A stretch of DNA of 46,683 bases from Nemertoderma westbladi (taxonomy: Eukaryota; Xenacoelomorpha; Nemertodermatida; Nemertodermatidae). Shown piece after piece: positions 21,109 through 30,735 of the stretch. The position numbers were made by a program, and so were the translations under genes. The DNA lies in NCBI GenBank assembly GCA_032718475.1, contig JAUCBJ010002163.1, positions 1 through 46,683 on the forward strand. Direction: 5' to 3'. Below the pieces are notes generated by a model. The model was not told the DNA's origin, made no database searches, and saw nothing but the letters and a program-made list of their open reading frames with translations. Each line of letters begins with the position of its first letter. Within the stretch, counting starts at the first letter, position 1.

Positions 21109-21689
21109 ATTACTGTTAGACGAGAAGACAAGCGATTATGGCTACCATGGTTTCCAATGAGTCTCTACCGGCTGCGGCACTCAATGAGGGGAGACGGGCT
21201 AAGAAGAGGAATACCTATAGAGAGAAACACTCCAAATAAAACTCCCATAGAACATTATACAGTATATTTAGGATTACATACTAAAAACAAACTCTAGGAC
21301 TAAATAATAATTAAATAAAAAACTAATAAAATTATGGGAAATGCCCCCCCACCCCCCCCGCAGCTCCAAAAAAACGATGCTGCAAAGGGTCATTTGGGGA
21401 GAGTGTTCGCGTTATTTTCATTTTGGCACTGGGTACCCACCAAATTTACAAACTAATCCCAAACGAAAATTCTAAATATACCCGGGCATGGTGGGCAAAA
21501 AACTAGAAGTTATAAAACCCGAAATTATTCGATTACGGGCTGTTTTTCGGGAAGGCTGACCACTAAATTGTCGGCTTTCCAAAGTTAAAAGGTGGCCCTG
21601 AAGTTCAAGGAATCAAGTACTTGGCTTCAGGTAGAGATCCTGACAGCCTAGCCTAGGCCGTGCCTAGTGCAAAGGGACAACCTATACCC
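21109..21689. other. Unassigned spacer
   Basis: AT-rich intergenic DNA with two C runs (21343-21359). No gene is recognised. Confidence 0.5.
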
Positions 21690-22260
21690 CAGTGGGTTCT
21701 TTGACTGTGCGTAGTACGAGCCTGAAAAGGACTCGGAAACAAACAGACCAGGAGGCCACGCAGTGGGAATTTGGTTTGAACTTCTCGGACTTCCCCAGTG
21801 GGTTCTTTTACTGTGCGTAGTACGAGCCTGAAAAGGACTCGGAAACAAACAGACCAGGAGGCCACGCAGTGGGACAGGAACTGGACTTTGGACCACCTCC
21901 GCGGTGCGCTAGTTCACTGTGCTTAGTACGAGCCTGAAAAGGATTCGGAAACAATCGGCATAGCGCTCCGCAAAGGACCAACACTGATGGAGCGAGGTTT
22001 GTGATCTATGGAGTTATTACGAGCCTGAAAAGGACTCGGAATGTGAAGGAAAACTGCATCCTCTCACCAGACACGACGGATATTAACGGACGGAGCGATC
22101 GGTGTCGGATGGAGCCATTACAAGCCTAAGGACTCCGAACATAACAGAAACCGTCTATCCTCACCCGAAACCGACGGACAGAGCGGACTGCAGTCGACGG
22201 AACTATTATGAGCCTGAAAAGGACTCGGAATGTAACGGAAGCTGCAGCCCCTCGCCAGAC
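21690..22260. repeat. Degenerate repeat of about 100 bp with a conserved GAAA-loop hairpin, six copies
   Basis: The motif TACGAGCCTGAAAAGGACTC occurs at 21715 and 21821 and, with small changes, at 21927, 22018, 22118 and 22206 (spacings 106, 106, 91, 100, 88). The first two full units are nearly identical over about 100 bp (GTGGGTTCTTT-ACTGTGCG through GGAGGCCACGCAGTGGGA). The motif folds as CGAG-CCT/AGG-(A)-CTCG around a GAAA tetraloop. No function is recognised. Confidence 0.75.
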
Positions 22261-22938
22261 ATGACAGACACCGACTAGACATGGGTATCAGACGTAGTTG
22301 GGGTGGTTAAAATCATATAAAGTAAATTTGTTGTCCTATAAAGTAAATACTAAGTAAATTGTTTGTACTGTAGGTTTATTACTGAATACTGATGCATATG
22401 TTTATTCTAATTATTTGGTGTGTCGGAGCCCAAAATTATTTAGAATCAGTTCGTGAATTGGATGGTTGATGAACCAGTTTGTTTAATCAGTTAGCAGTGA
22501 ATAATTTTACATTCAATCCAAACTATTTTTTTCCACGATCTGCATCACAAATTCCAAGTTTCCCCAACACCAATAATTCCGGTGAATATTATTCCAGGGA
22601 TCTAGCGCAACCCCCCGGGAACTTATATCGGCGTCAATTCCCTGTTCTGGAAATGACGGCAACAATGATTAAACACAATATATTAAATATATATAATTAT
22701 AAAGCGCAATAATATTATAGTAAATAAGTACCCTTTGTTGACGGTTGGGTTATTTACTGTTTTTGTTTTTAAAGTGCATTTCGATAGTTGGCCAGTTGGT
22801 ACAGGCTCAGAAAACCGGGATGTTCGGGCAGGAAGGGGCGTGTGCGGTACATATTGCATATTCATTGCATAAACGTCAGCTGCAGTCTTCATTTTGGCGC
22901 CAGCAGTTATCAGACTGGCAATCTTATGGTGAAAACCA
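22261..22938. other. Unassigned spacer
   Basis: AT-rich DNA. Nothing is recognised. Confidence 0.5.
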
Positions 22939-24384
22939 TTACTTATGTACTGCGTTCCTATACGGCGCCTGTGACCGGTTAGGAATGATAAACATAGACA
23001 TAATCGTGAAACCGCCACTTTTATCCGCTTTTTTAACAATAATGTCCCTATTTGATTGGATCTCTCTAAGTGCGCGATATTCAGTTTTTGTTAGGTTGCT
23101 AACGAGTGGGTGCTCTGGAGGTGTATGTTTAAAGTTAAAATATACTGCCATAATGGATTGTTGAAGTCCCGCGAGTTCGCATTCTAGCTGTGCATGCCTC
23201 GTGTCCGGGGGAGGGGGGGGGGGGGGGGGGGGGGGGGGGACTGGTAGGCGTCGGAAAACGGGATCTTCCCGAGCGACCGGGGTTGGGGGGGGGGGATCCG
23301 TTGGAAGTGCACTCGGTGCGTTGAGGGTGGTAGAACTCGTCGTAGTATCAGTCGTTCTCGTCGCAGTATCGGTGGGACTCGTCGCAGTACTGGTAGCACT
23401 CGCCGTAGTACCGGTAGAGCTCGTCGTCATAGTAAGGGTGGAACTCGTGGTAGTAACGGTAGAACTCATCGTAGTACCGGTAGCATTCGCCGTAGTACCG
23501 GTAGAACTCGTCACCGTACTGGTAGAACTCGCCGCCGTACCGGTAGAACTCGCCGCTCCGGTAGTGACGGTAGTAGAAATCGTTGCGGTGTCAGCGGGGA
23601 GAGCTGTACTAGCTGTAGATGCAGAGATCGTAGTCGAGGAGGTTCTCGTGGTTAAGGAGGAGCTTGAGGTTCGGTTAGCCGCGTGTTTTTGGGCGATCCT
23701 CTCTCATTCCATCTTCCAGCGTAAACCATAGGCGAGTCTATCTAAGCCTATGGCGATGTTATCCATGGCTTTGCGGTCCAGAGCTCGCTGGGTGGCGAAC
23801 TGCGGGCCCTTGCTAAGCAACGGGAGTGTTCCCTCCGGGAGACTGGGAGTGTTACCTGAAATGGGCCTATCTATAAAAACTCTTTCTCGTGCGAGTTCGG
23901 TACTGCGATGTGGAAGAGTACTATCTACGTGGCGCGTTAGGACGTGCAGTTTCTTTTGGTGTGTCGCGTAGGCCTTCCACGTTGCTCGTTCCATGATTTC
24001 AATGTAGTACCGTTGCATCCTTTTTAGGATTCGTTCTGGGATATAGAGTTCCATTACGCGCTGATTAAGGTGTTCTATATGGGAAACGAGGCGGTGGATT
24101 TTGGAATGTATAGCGCACACTGCTGCCGCTAGGCTACGACGTTTAAAGTTGGTAACCACTGATCCGTAGCTGCAGCTGGGGTGGTTAATGGAGAGTCTAA
24201 CCAAATCATCCACAAAGCGCGGTAGTTTGTGATCTTTCTGGCAGGTGATAAGGAAACGTTTGTGCTGGTTGTGTCGAGCCAATTTCTCAGTAGCGAGGCA
24301 GATTCCGAGGAGGGCGTATTGCTGATCGTGCGGAAGTTTCGATTTATAAAGAAAGTTGCGTGCCCAGGTCACCGGGGGAAACAT
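22939..24384 (-). pseudogene. Penelope-like retroelement, N-terminal fragment with an in-frame stop
   Basis: On the - strand a frame runs from ATG (24384) to a TGA at 23704-23706 and continues in the same frame to the stop at 22939. The first part contains HINQ-like helical sequence and the motif LPEGTLPLLSKGPQFA. The last part has NLTKTEYRALREIQSNRDII and VKKADKSGG. Both are hallmarks of the region just before the reverse-transcriptase fingers in Penelope-like elements. Between them is a Ser/Thr-rich, minisatellite-like linker (SSTGTT units, 23320-23600) and a polyproline run made by a G tract (23209-23239). The catalytic RT motifs and the GIY-YIG endonuclease are absent, so this is a 3'-truncated, non-functional copy. 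Confidence 0.75.
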
Positions 24385-24439
24385 AATAATAATAAGGTTT
24401 GTTAGAGGATCTGTTGCTGGTGATCAAAAAGGTAGAGTT

Positions 24440-24510
24440 GCCGATATTTCAACCAATGTATATTAAAATTAATTATAATATACTAACAGGCCTTCATCAG
24501 GGCAGACGGA
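24440..24510 (-). ncRNA. Degenerate hammerhead-like motif upstream of the Penelope-like frame
   Basis: Reading the - strand, GCCCTGATGAAGGCC (24490-24504) contains the hammerhead core CTGATGA followed by GGCC. A strong AT hairpin (GTATATTA against TAATATAC) comes next, then GGTT, which can pair with GGCC using two wobbles, and then GAAA (24447-24450). A clear cleavage site and stem I closure are not evident. The motif lies about 60-110 bases upstream of the Penelope-like ATG, where such elements carry hammerheads. Confidence 0.4.
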
Positions 24511-25076
24511 ATGCTGGCTACCTACTGGGAAACTAAAACTACTACAAATAGCACAAAGGTCTGAATGGGATACCGGTAACAATCGAGCCTAGCTAAAATC
24601 ACAATACAGCACCAATTATAATTCCAAAATATAATATACAAAAAAGGGGGGGGGGGGGGGGGGGGGGGGGGAGGGGAGGGGAAATTAATATATTTTCACG
24701 CCAAGACAATGTGATGGAGTTACCATCCCGGATTTATGGGGCGCCGTTCTGGTCAAATGCACATGTCATTTTCGCAGCGAGATGTCATTCTCGCAGCGAG
24801 ATGGATTTATTATTCTAGAATTCATTAGACAATCTGACGATGGCTATCTGAATCGCAGTTAGAACCTAGGGACTAGCAGACTTGGGCAGTAGTTGAAAAC
24901 AGGGTAGGCCTAGGAGAGTTATCGGTATGTCTACAATTTGCCACATGCCTACACTCTCACGAACTCACAGATCGTAGATTACGAACTCACTGATCGTAGA
25001 TTACGAACTCACTGATCGTAGTTTGTCAGTCAGTCAGTCTTCTGTTCTGAATTAGCCATTCTCGCCTATATTAATT
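24511..25076 (+). other. 5' flank of the HECT gene with short repeats
   Basis: Contains a G run (24647-24671), an imperfect 18-bp duplication (TCATTTTCGCAGCGAGATG, about 24768-24801), a 22-bp tandem repeat of about 2.8 copies (GAACTCACTGATCGTAGATT, 24961-25023) and GTCA repeats just after. It should hold the promoter of the HECT gene starting at 25077, but I see no clear TATA box. Confidence 0.5.
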
Positions 25077-25135
25077 ATGGATGACCTGGAAGCCCGTCGC
25101 TTCATTACTTCTGTCAATAGTGAAATGTCCAATAT
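25077..25135 (+). pseudogene. HECT E3 ligase gene, N-terminal coding piece (interrupted)
   Basis: ATG at 25077 opens MDDLEARRFITSVNSEMSN and runs to AATAT (25131-25135), the left copy of the target duplication of the BEL/Pao element. The reading resumes after the right copy (43963-43967) in exactly the same phase: AT before the element plus G at 43968 completes the ATG of MFRRNFATSARRR. So this short piece and the sequence at 43968-44481 were one exon before insertion. As it stands the gene is split by 18.8 kb of oppositely oriented retroelement. Confidence 0.75.
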
Positions 25136-26403
25136 TGTACGCGCTTTTGAAGACCTTTAGCAGTTTAACCTGCCAAAATTTATATGTCTTTTGGTTTATA
25201 AATATACTTTAGAAGAAGACAAATATTTAATACCAATAAACACAACATTAGCAGAAGCCAGCCTAGTGCGCGTCCATTCACCCGCTGGATATTCCCGGGA
25301 GACTGGATTCTGAGGGCTTAAATTATTATTGCAGTGAAGCTTACTGTATTGTATTATTCGATTGATCGTTAATAATTAATTTCTGACTAATATTATTCAC
25401 TTTCGGGAAATATTAACAGTTCCTTTAGGACGTGGCGCTCTATCTAAGTAAACAGAGATATGACTTACACTAATCACAACGATAAGTCGGTAAGGCTTAA
25501 GATTCACGTATGAGGCGCATTCTTTAGGAAATGCTTAGTTATCAGTCACAATCATGTACACTACCGGTAACACACAATACTGCTCACTAATTTGCCGACC
25601 GTCAATGAATTTTATCATATATAAAGGGAATAGCAACGGACCACTGTAGTGCTTATCAAATAGCATTAAATTCACTACAAACCACAACAATATACGTCGC
25701 AATCGCTATATATAACCCGTCTCTCTAACCTGTAGTGTATCAAGAAAATTGGGAAATTTGGGTTCTTTATATATGTTCTCCAAATGATATTTAACCAAAA
25801 CACAACAGTAAACAGCATTAAGACGGTAAGTTAAGATATGATATAAACTGATATGGACCGATATGTGATATGAGTTGTTAAGAACTGAACTGATAACAGT
25901 CATACGCTCTATAATTTTAGCCTACTAATGTTTCTTCTAAAAGAATGAAACGAATTGATTCTAGAGCCGTTGTTCCTGGCCTAGACAGCAATAACAACAA
26001 AGTATCAAGAAAAAACAGTAAGACTGAACACTCTCCTTATGATCGACCGAAAAGCTACACGTCGACAGGAAAAATCGCTCTGATTGGTTCAAGCCAAACA
26101 AAGAACCATGCGTCCAATGGCTGTTTCCATGTCAGCAACCAGCTGTTAGATGTCGTAATATGAATCATCACGGCTAAGCTATGAAAGGTATTTGTCGCAT
26201 TGCAGGTTTTTTGTCTTACCATGTCCGCTAAAACACGTATATAGCAGAATGACTTTTATGTCCGTTAAAACACCTGTAACGGTACCTTGAGGGCGAGGGG
26301 AATATATATACAGTTAGAGAACCTTTTTAGAGTATTCCAGCGCCTGGGGGGAAACTGGATTGCGAAGCAAAGGGGCCAGTTATATCCCACAGAAGCTTTT
26401 ACA
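25136..26403 (-). repeat. 3' LTR of BEL/Pao element
   Basis: 1268-bp direct repeat of 42695-43962; only six substitutions are visible by eye. In element orientation it starts TGTAAAAGC and ends GCGTACA, so it has TG...CA ends with TGTA/TACA inverted tips. A TATA-like stretch (CCTTTATATATG on the - strand, near 25615) could serve the promoter in the 5' copy. A G-rich candidate polypurine tract (CTGGGAGCGG in element sense) abuts it at 26404-26413. Small open frames inside the LTR are not supported as genes. Confidence 0.95.
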
Positions 26404-26481
26404 CCGCTCCCAGAAAATGGGATTTGAGTCTATAAAATATACAAAATCACAGTTTCTAATATACGTAAATACTCTAAACAG

Positions 26482-28110
26482 TTAGTCTTTCTTGCGCGGA
26501 CGGCGTTTACGCAGTTTTTTAAAGCTAGCAAGAGTCCTTTTCTCTTTGGGGCGAGCCACTTTACAAGGAGGGCTATAACTCCTGGGTGAAGGGTGCAATA
26601 TGATTGCATCAGAGGGTGTAGGATTATGGTCGGTGTATCCGCCAGTCGAAGTACCGGGTTGATTGACATCAACGTCAGGTGAGAGGGGTCTAACGGCTTT
26701 GAGAGCTCGTTTCAAGACAGCCGCTCTTACGGGTCCTTTACGAGTGGTCTGAACGAGGGCCGTGGGTGGACCATAGGCAGTTAGAAACTTCCGGGGTTTA
26801 ATGGTCCTTTCCAACTCGCGTTCGTGGGCTCGGTATTCGTAAGGCCGTCGATATACTTCCTGTAACTCAGGGTGTGAGTTAACAAACAAGTCTCCATAGT
26901 CTGGATCCTGACGGATATAATTGATTAAGTTATAGGAATGAAGGTCGCTAGGATTAACACTCCTGAGGAATTTGCGTATGAATTTAGTTGAAATACATTC
27001 TCCGACACGCTTCAGTAACTCGTAACTTGATATGCGTGATTTCTGTTCAACAGAAGCGAATAGATAAGGATGGAACGCATAAACTCCTTCGTAAGCGCGT
27101 CCGGGATAATAGCGATGGCGCGAATCACAATGTAAATCAGCGTTCGCTTCCCAAGCTCTGATGTAACGCAGTGTGATCATTTCATCTACGCTTTCCAAAT
27201 CGTGATTAAAAGGGCAGCCGAAACTAGCATGTCCCTTTAGTTGACAATGGTGACATTGAGTCATAAATTGAGGGCAAACTGCAAAGATATGCAGGTTATT
27301 GAGTCTGCAATATGCGCAATAAATTTCCATAGTCGGTTGTTCTTGGAAATAGGAGCAGCGGACGTTGGTGTCCATGGGCGTATCGTGGTCTCTCGATGCG
27401 CATAACCGACAACGTTGCCTAGAAACATAGTTGGCATGACGATAATCGTACGCAGTGAGACACTGTGGGCCTTGATACCATTCTATGATGTAATCGTTGT
27501 CGCTGGTCCGGGGCGCGATAGGCTGAATCTCTTCAGATTCTAGACATATTGGTTCGTCTTCCAAGTGCATAGCTGAAGTGGGCGTGTCTGTCTCTTCAGG
27601 TGGACCTATCGTCTGAATTTCCACGACAGAATAACCTGTGGGGATTCGAGGTCTTTGTATAACTGAGGAGTGCAAGTTCGATATACAAATCTCTTGGAAA
27701 ATGGCGAATCCAGCGCTATCCAACTTCTCTGCAGCTGAGTTTCTTAGGCTGAGTTTGGTCAAAGCGCGGTCTTTAAATTGGCTATCCACGTTGCGAAACG
27801 GGGTTAAAAATCGCCGGAAACATTCGAAACGGATGAATTTATTATGTTCATCTAGCTTAGCGAGTTTGGTCCCAAGTATTAATGGATGGGCGCGTATAGT
27901 ACGACTGCACACATCGGCTAGCCAACCGGCAAGTGCGGTGTTTTCAAAGATCGTGTATATAGCTAAGGAGGGACGGAGTGGAACACTCATGAAGCTATAC
28001 ACGGCGCCAGGTGCGGTCAATGGTCCATCAAAGTATAATCGAGAATAATGGTCTCCGTATACCTGTTGATAGTTAATGGGATTTCCGACTTTGAAATTCC
28101 ATCCGTATTC
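26482..28110 (-). CDS. BEL/Pao accessory frame, C-terminal part after the in-frame TAG (unknown function)
   Basis: This reading is continuous in phase with the 874-codon frame upstream; only the TAG at 28111-28113 separates them. It starts EYGWNFKVGNPINYQQVYGD right after the stop and runs about 540 codons to 26482. A cysteine-rich block (plus coordinates about 27222-27410) holds CRLCASRDHD, YCAYCRLNNLH, CPQFMTQCHHCQLKGH and FGCPFNHD, suggesting zinc-knuckle-like metal sites. The C-terminus is strongly basic (KKLRKRRPRKKD), compatible with nucleic-acid binding or nuclear targeting. No signal peptide or membrane helix is seen, so it does not look like an envelope protein. The first ATG is only at about 27988, so independent translation would be N-terminally shortened. 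Confidence 0.7.
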   Translation of the reverse strand, partial: EYGWNFKVGNPINYQQVYGDHYSRLYFDGPLTAPGAVYSFMSVPLRPSLAIYTIFENTALAGWLADVCSRTIRAHPLILGTKLAKLDEHNKFIRFECFRRFLTPFRNVDSQFKDRALTKLSLRNSAAEKLDSAGFAIFQEICISNLHSSVIQRPRIPTGYSVVEIQTIGPPEETDTPTSAMHLEDEPICLESEEIQPIAPRTSDNDYIIEWYQGPQCLTAYDYRHANYVSRQRCRLCASRDHDTPMDTNVRCSYFQEQPTMEIYCAYCRLNNLHIFAVCPQFMTQCHHCQLKGHASFGCPFNHDLESVDEMITLRYIRAWEANADLHCDSRHRYYPGRAYEGVYAFHPYLFASVEQKSRISSYELLKRVGECISTKFIRKFLRSVNPSDLHSYNLINYIRQDPDYGDLFVNSHPELQEVYRRPYEYRAHERELERTIKPRKFLTAYGPPTALVQTTRKGPVRAAVLKRALKAVRPLSPDVDVNQPGTSTGGYTDHNPTPSDAIILHPSPRSYSPPCKVARPKEKRTLASFKKLRKRRPRKKD

Positions 28111-30735
28111 CTAAAAGGCAAGATGTCCGATGGAAGTTCGTTGCACCTTGGTAATGTTGCTAGACGTATTAGCATACATGGTGCGGAAGAAACCTCGACC
28201 TTCTGCCCAGGGAGCAATCAGCTGAGTATCAACAAAAGGGTATGGAATGTCCTCCATATTCCGAAAGTCGTTTTGGAGATCTCCATAAACAGCTGAGCCG
28301 ATTTTAAGGATTCTTTCGTTGAACAACATTTCGAGTACGGGCTGGGGTAACATCGATCCATCGATGCCCATGGCCGGTTTGCGTTCGGTGTCAATGACGT
28401 AACGCTGCGCGAGTTCGAATTGTCCATGTCGGAGATTCTTTTGGGTTTCGGTGAGAGTTTCAAAAGAATAATCAATCAAGTCGGAACACGCTCGAGTAAA
28501 CACGTGGGTGGAACCAGCTAATCCGCGGATGTGGATCATTCGCGTAGTTCCTAGCTCTCCGACCGGAACGCTACCTTCATTATCGTAGGTGACAACTCCA
28601 TACATCTCAATAACATTAAGAGTTTCATTCCACTCCTTGGTGGCGTTCTCTAGGGTCATCCCTACTGGATGCCACAAGGTGGCGCATTGGTTAGCGTCAG
28701 GGAGATCACTATACTTCATATGCCGAGTGGTATACGTCTCCACAGTTCCATATCTTTGTATTTTCTCTTCTTCAAATAATACATCTAGATTCCAATGGAC
28801 TAATCGAGTTTTAATAAATCCATCGAGGTTATAAGGAGGTTCTATATCTTTCTCGATTCGCGAAATGTTATATGGTTTTCTAAATGAGTTTACCTTTACT
28901 AACTGATCAAGATGTTTCTGCAATTGTTCGAGTTCGACAATGTCTAGAGGATTTATTAGTGGTAGAAACTTTAAATCATGTGTCGGGTCTTCTGGTTTTA
29001 CCATATAATATTGAGTCAGATTAACGTAATAAGGGTGGTCTTTAATCCCGTAAAACGAGTTCTGTAAAGGTCTAGCGCGTATGTTGACATCGTGTACCAT
29101 ACGACGGACAAGATCCGCTCGCTTGTCCGGAGGTTCAACGAGTATACCGTCAACACGAGCGGCCTCGATCGGTGGACGCTGTAACATAGGGGCGTCAGCG
29201 ATAAGGTTTTGCGATCCTGTACTGATATCAACCGGTTGAGGTTGTATCGTCGCGAAGAGCTTGTCTCCGAAATGTGGAATCATAGAGGGATGACGAACGG
29301 TTTTAGAGTAGAGGTCCGTCATGAGGATTTGAGCTTCAGGTTGGGCTAAAGCGGCTTCTTCTCTTTCTTCCAGTTTCGTGTGTTTCTCTTCGATTAGATT
29401 TTCTTCCGCTTGTCTCTGTAAGCGTTCATCTAAAAATTCTTGTAGAGAATACGTGCGTCCAAGCTCGATGTCTTCCTCGAGGTTTTGAATTTGTCTATCG
29501 AACTGTGGCAAGGCTAACTCCTTCACCGATTGGACTTGTTGTTGTAATTTACGTTTCTCTAAACAATCTTGTGTTCCCTTTCCGATTTTCTGTCGAATGG
29601 CGTCTAAAGCGTTTCTTATAACGCTCTCCTCGACTTCCGTGGCGGGTTGTATCGGGTTTAATCCTGGACGATTGTAAGGATCAAAGGGCGATATTAGTTG
29701 CCCGCGTCCCAATCCGGCTAAGTAGGATGGGCGGATGTCTAACGAACCCACTACCGGAGCACCACCGATTAGTTGCTCGGGTAACACTAAGTCTTTGAAC
29801 AGGGAATATAGTTCGGGAGGATCAGTGATACTGTTAGGATCAAGAGTTTGAGGTCTCACTAGGGAATGAGGAGGCCTGACCGAGTATTCCGGAACTCTGA
29901 TCATGGGTTTATTCAGTGATCGTTTAAGACGAGCGATCGTGGGTGGTACGTCGAACAGGTTTCGCTCGAAACTCCCGTAAGTGTAACGCGTAAAACTATG
30001 TTTAGCGCAACGTCTCCGCGGATGTTTGTGTCTTTCAGTTTGTTGGTTGGGTCTAGGGCATTCGTCACAATAATACCAGAGACGTATGTCCTGTAGAGGA
30101 AACGCGGGTGAACGTTCTCCAGTTTTGCAATATTCTTCCATTTGTTCAAAACTATCCGGGATAACAGGTAGTGGACGATCGGCGGTAAGATACATCATAG
30201 TGAAATAGAGCCGTTTGAGTTCTACCACAGGGTCGTGATGGATACCTTGAGGATATCGAGTCTCTAAGTTCTGCTGACTAGCGACGTTGAGATAGGTTTC
30301 TCTCAAAAACTCTAAGTATTCGTTGAAGTCGATGCGTTTATCCGGTTCTTCAACGTTTTCTCTTTCCAGTCTATTACGAATAGAATTTTCGTGATCTATT
30401 CTCGGTTTATCGTTACGACTCCGCTGGGTATGATATTTAAATAGAACCATTTCCCTTTCTGTATCTACATCGTCCGTATCATGTAAGTCGATAGGATGGC
30501 CGGTCGTTAGGAAGTCCATATACGTACCATTACGATTCGTATAGCGAGTGGTGAATTTTCGATAGTCCAATTCACGCGCAAGTTGCTCTTGGGACATCGG
30601 CGGTTTGATATAACGACCATCGTCCTCCGTAATGGTTGGATCGGCTTCACCGCGTATTAAGCTATCCACAAATGCTTGTAAAGGTAGAGTATATCGCTCC
30701 CTAATACTAAGATCATCTTCTATTAACTCCGTCAT
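28111..30735 (-). CDS. BEL/Pao accessory frame, N-terminal part (874 aa, unknown function)
   Basis: ATG at 30735 (MTELIEDDLSIRERYTLPLQ) leads an 874-codon open frame ending at TAG 28111-28113. It lies downstream of pol inside the LTRs, on the same strand. A possible zinc site YYCDECPRPNQQTERHKHP followed by CAKHSF is at residues about 218-246. A charged, Q/E-rich probable coiled coil spans about 382-465. No protease, polymerase, integrase, signal peptide or membrane segment is recognised. In element sense an AG (GATAGCAG) lies two bases before the ATG, so a spliced subgenomic mRNA is plausible. The length and integrity of the frame argue for selection. I do not recognise the family. Confidence 0.75.
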   Translation of the reverse strand: MTELIEDDLSIRERYTLPLQAFVDSLIRGEADPTITEDDGRYIKPPMSQEQLARELDYRKFTTRYTNRNGTYMDFLTTGHPIDLHDTDDVDTEREMVLFKYHTQRSRNDKPRIDHENSIRNRLERENVEEPDKRIDFNEYLEFLRETYLNVASQQNLETRYPQGIHHDPVVELKRLYFTMMYLTADRPLPVIPDSFEQMEEYCKTGERSPAFPLQDIRLWYYCDECPRPNQQTERHKHPRRRCAKHSFTRYTYGSFERNLFDVPPTIARLKRSLNKPMIRVPEYSVRPPHSLVRPQTLDPNSITDPPELYSLFKDLVLPEQLIGGAPVVGSLDIRPSYLAGLGRGQLISPFDPYNRPGLNPIQPATEVEESVIRNALDAIRQKIGKGTQDCLEKRKLQQQVQSVKELALPQFDRQIQNLEEDIELGRTYSLQEFLDERLQRQAEENLIEEKHTKLEEREEAALAQPEAQILMTDLYSKTVRHPSMIPHFGDKLFATIQPQPVDISTGSQNLIADAPMLQRPPIEAARVDGILVEPPDKRADLVRRMVHDVNIRARPLQNSFYGIKDHPYYVNLTQYYMVKPEDPTHDLKFLPLINPLDIVELEQLQKHLDQLVKVNSFRKPYNISRIEKDIEPPYNLDGFIKTRLVHWNLDVLFEEEKIQRYGTVETYTTRHMKYSDLPDANQCATLWHPVGMTLENATKEWNETLNVIEMYGVVTYDNEGSVPVGELGTTRMIHIRGLAGSTHVFTRACSDLIDYSFETLTETQKNLRHGQFELAQRYVIDTERKPAMGIDGSMLPQPVLEMLFNERILKIGSAVYGDLQNDFRNMEDIPYPFVDTQLIAPWAEGRGFFRTMYANTSSNITKVQRTSIGHLAF

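Noticed and set aside
21715-22228. Hammerhead ribozyme in the GAGCCTGAAAAGGACTCGGAAAC repeat
   Set aside because: CTGAAAA does not meet the CUGANGA core and no cleavage triplet or stem I is present; only a simple tetraloop hairpin is supported.
23201-23731. Valine-rich 176-codon frame on the + strand
   Set aside because: It is the complement of the Ser/Thr-rich linker of the Penelope-like frame, which has the recognisable motifs.
25706-26163. Small open frames inside the LTR, repeated at 43265-43722
   Set aside because: Present in both LTRs simply because LTRs are duplicates; short, on both strands, no recognised domain.
26482-30735. Envelope gene for the BEL/Pao element
   Set aside because: Position fits, but no signal peptide, fusion-type hydrophobic stretch or membrane anchor is seen; cytosolic or nuclear features (zinc sites, coiled coil, basic tail) dominate.
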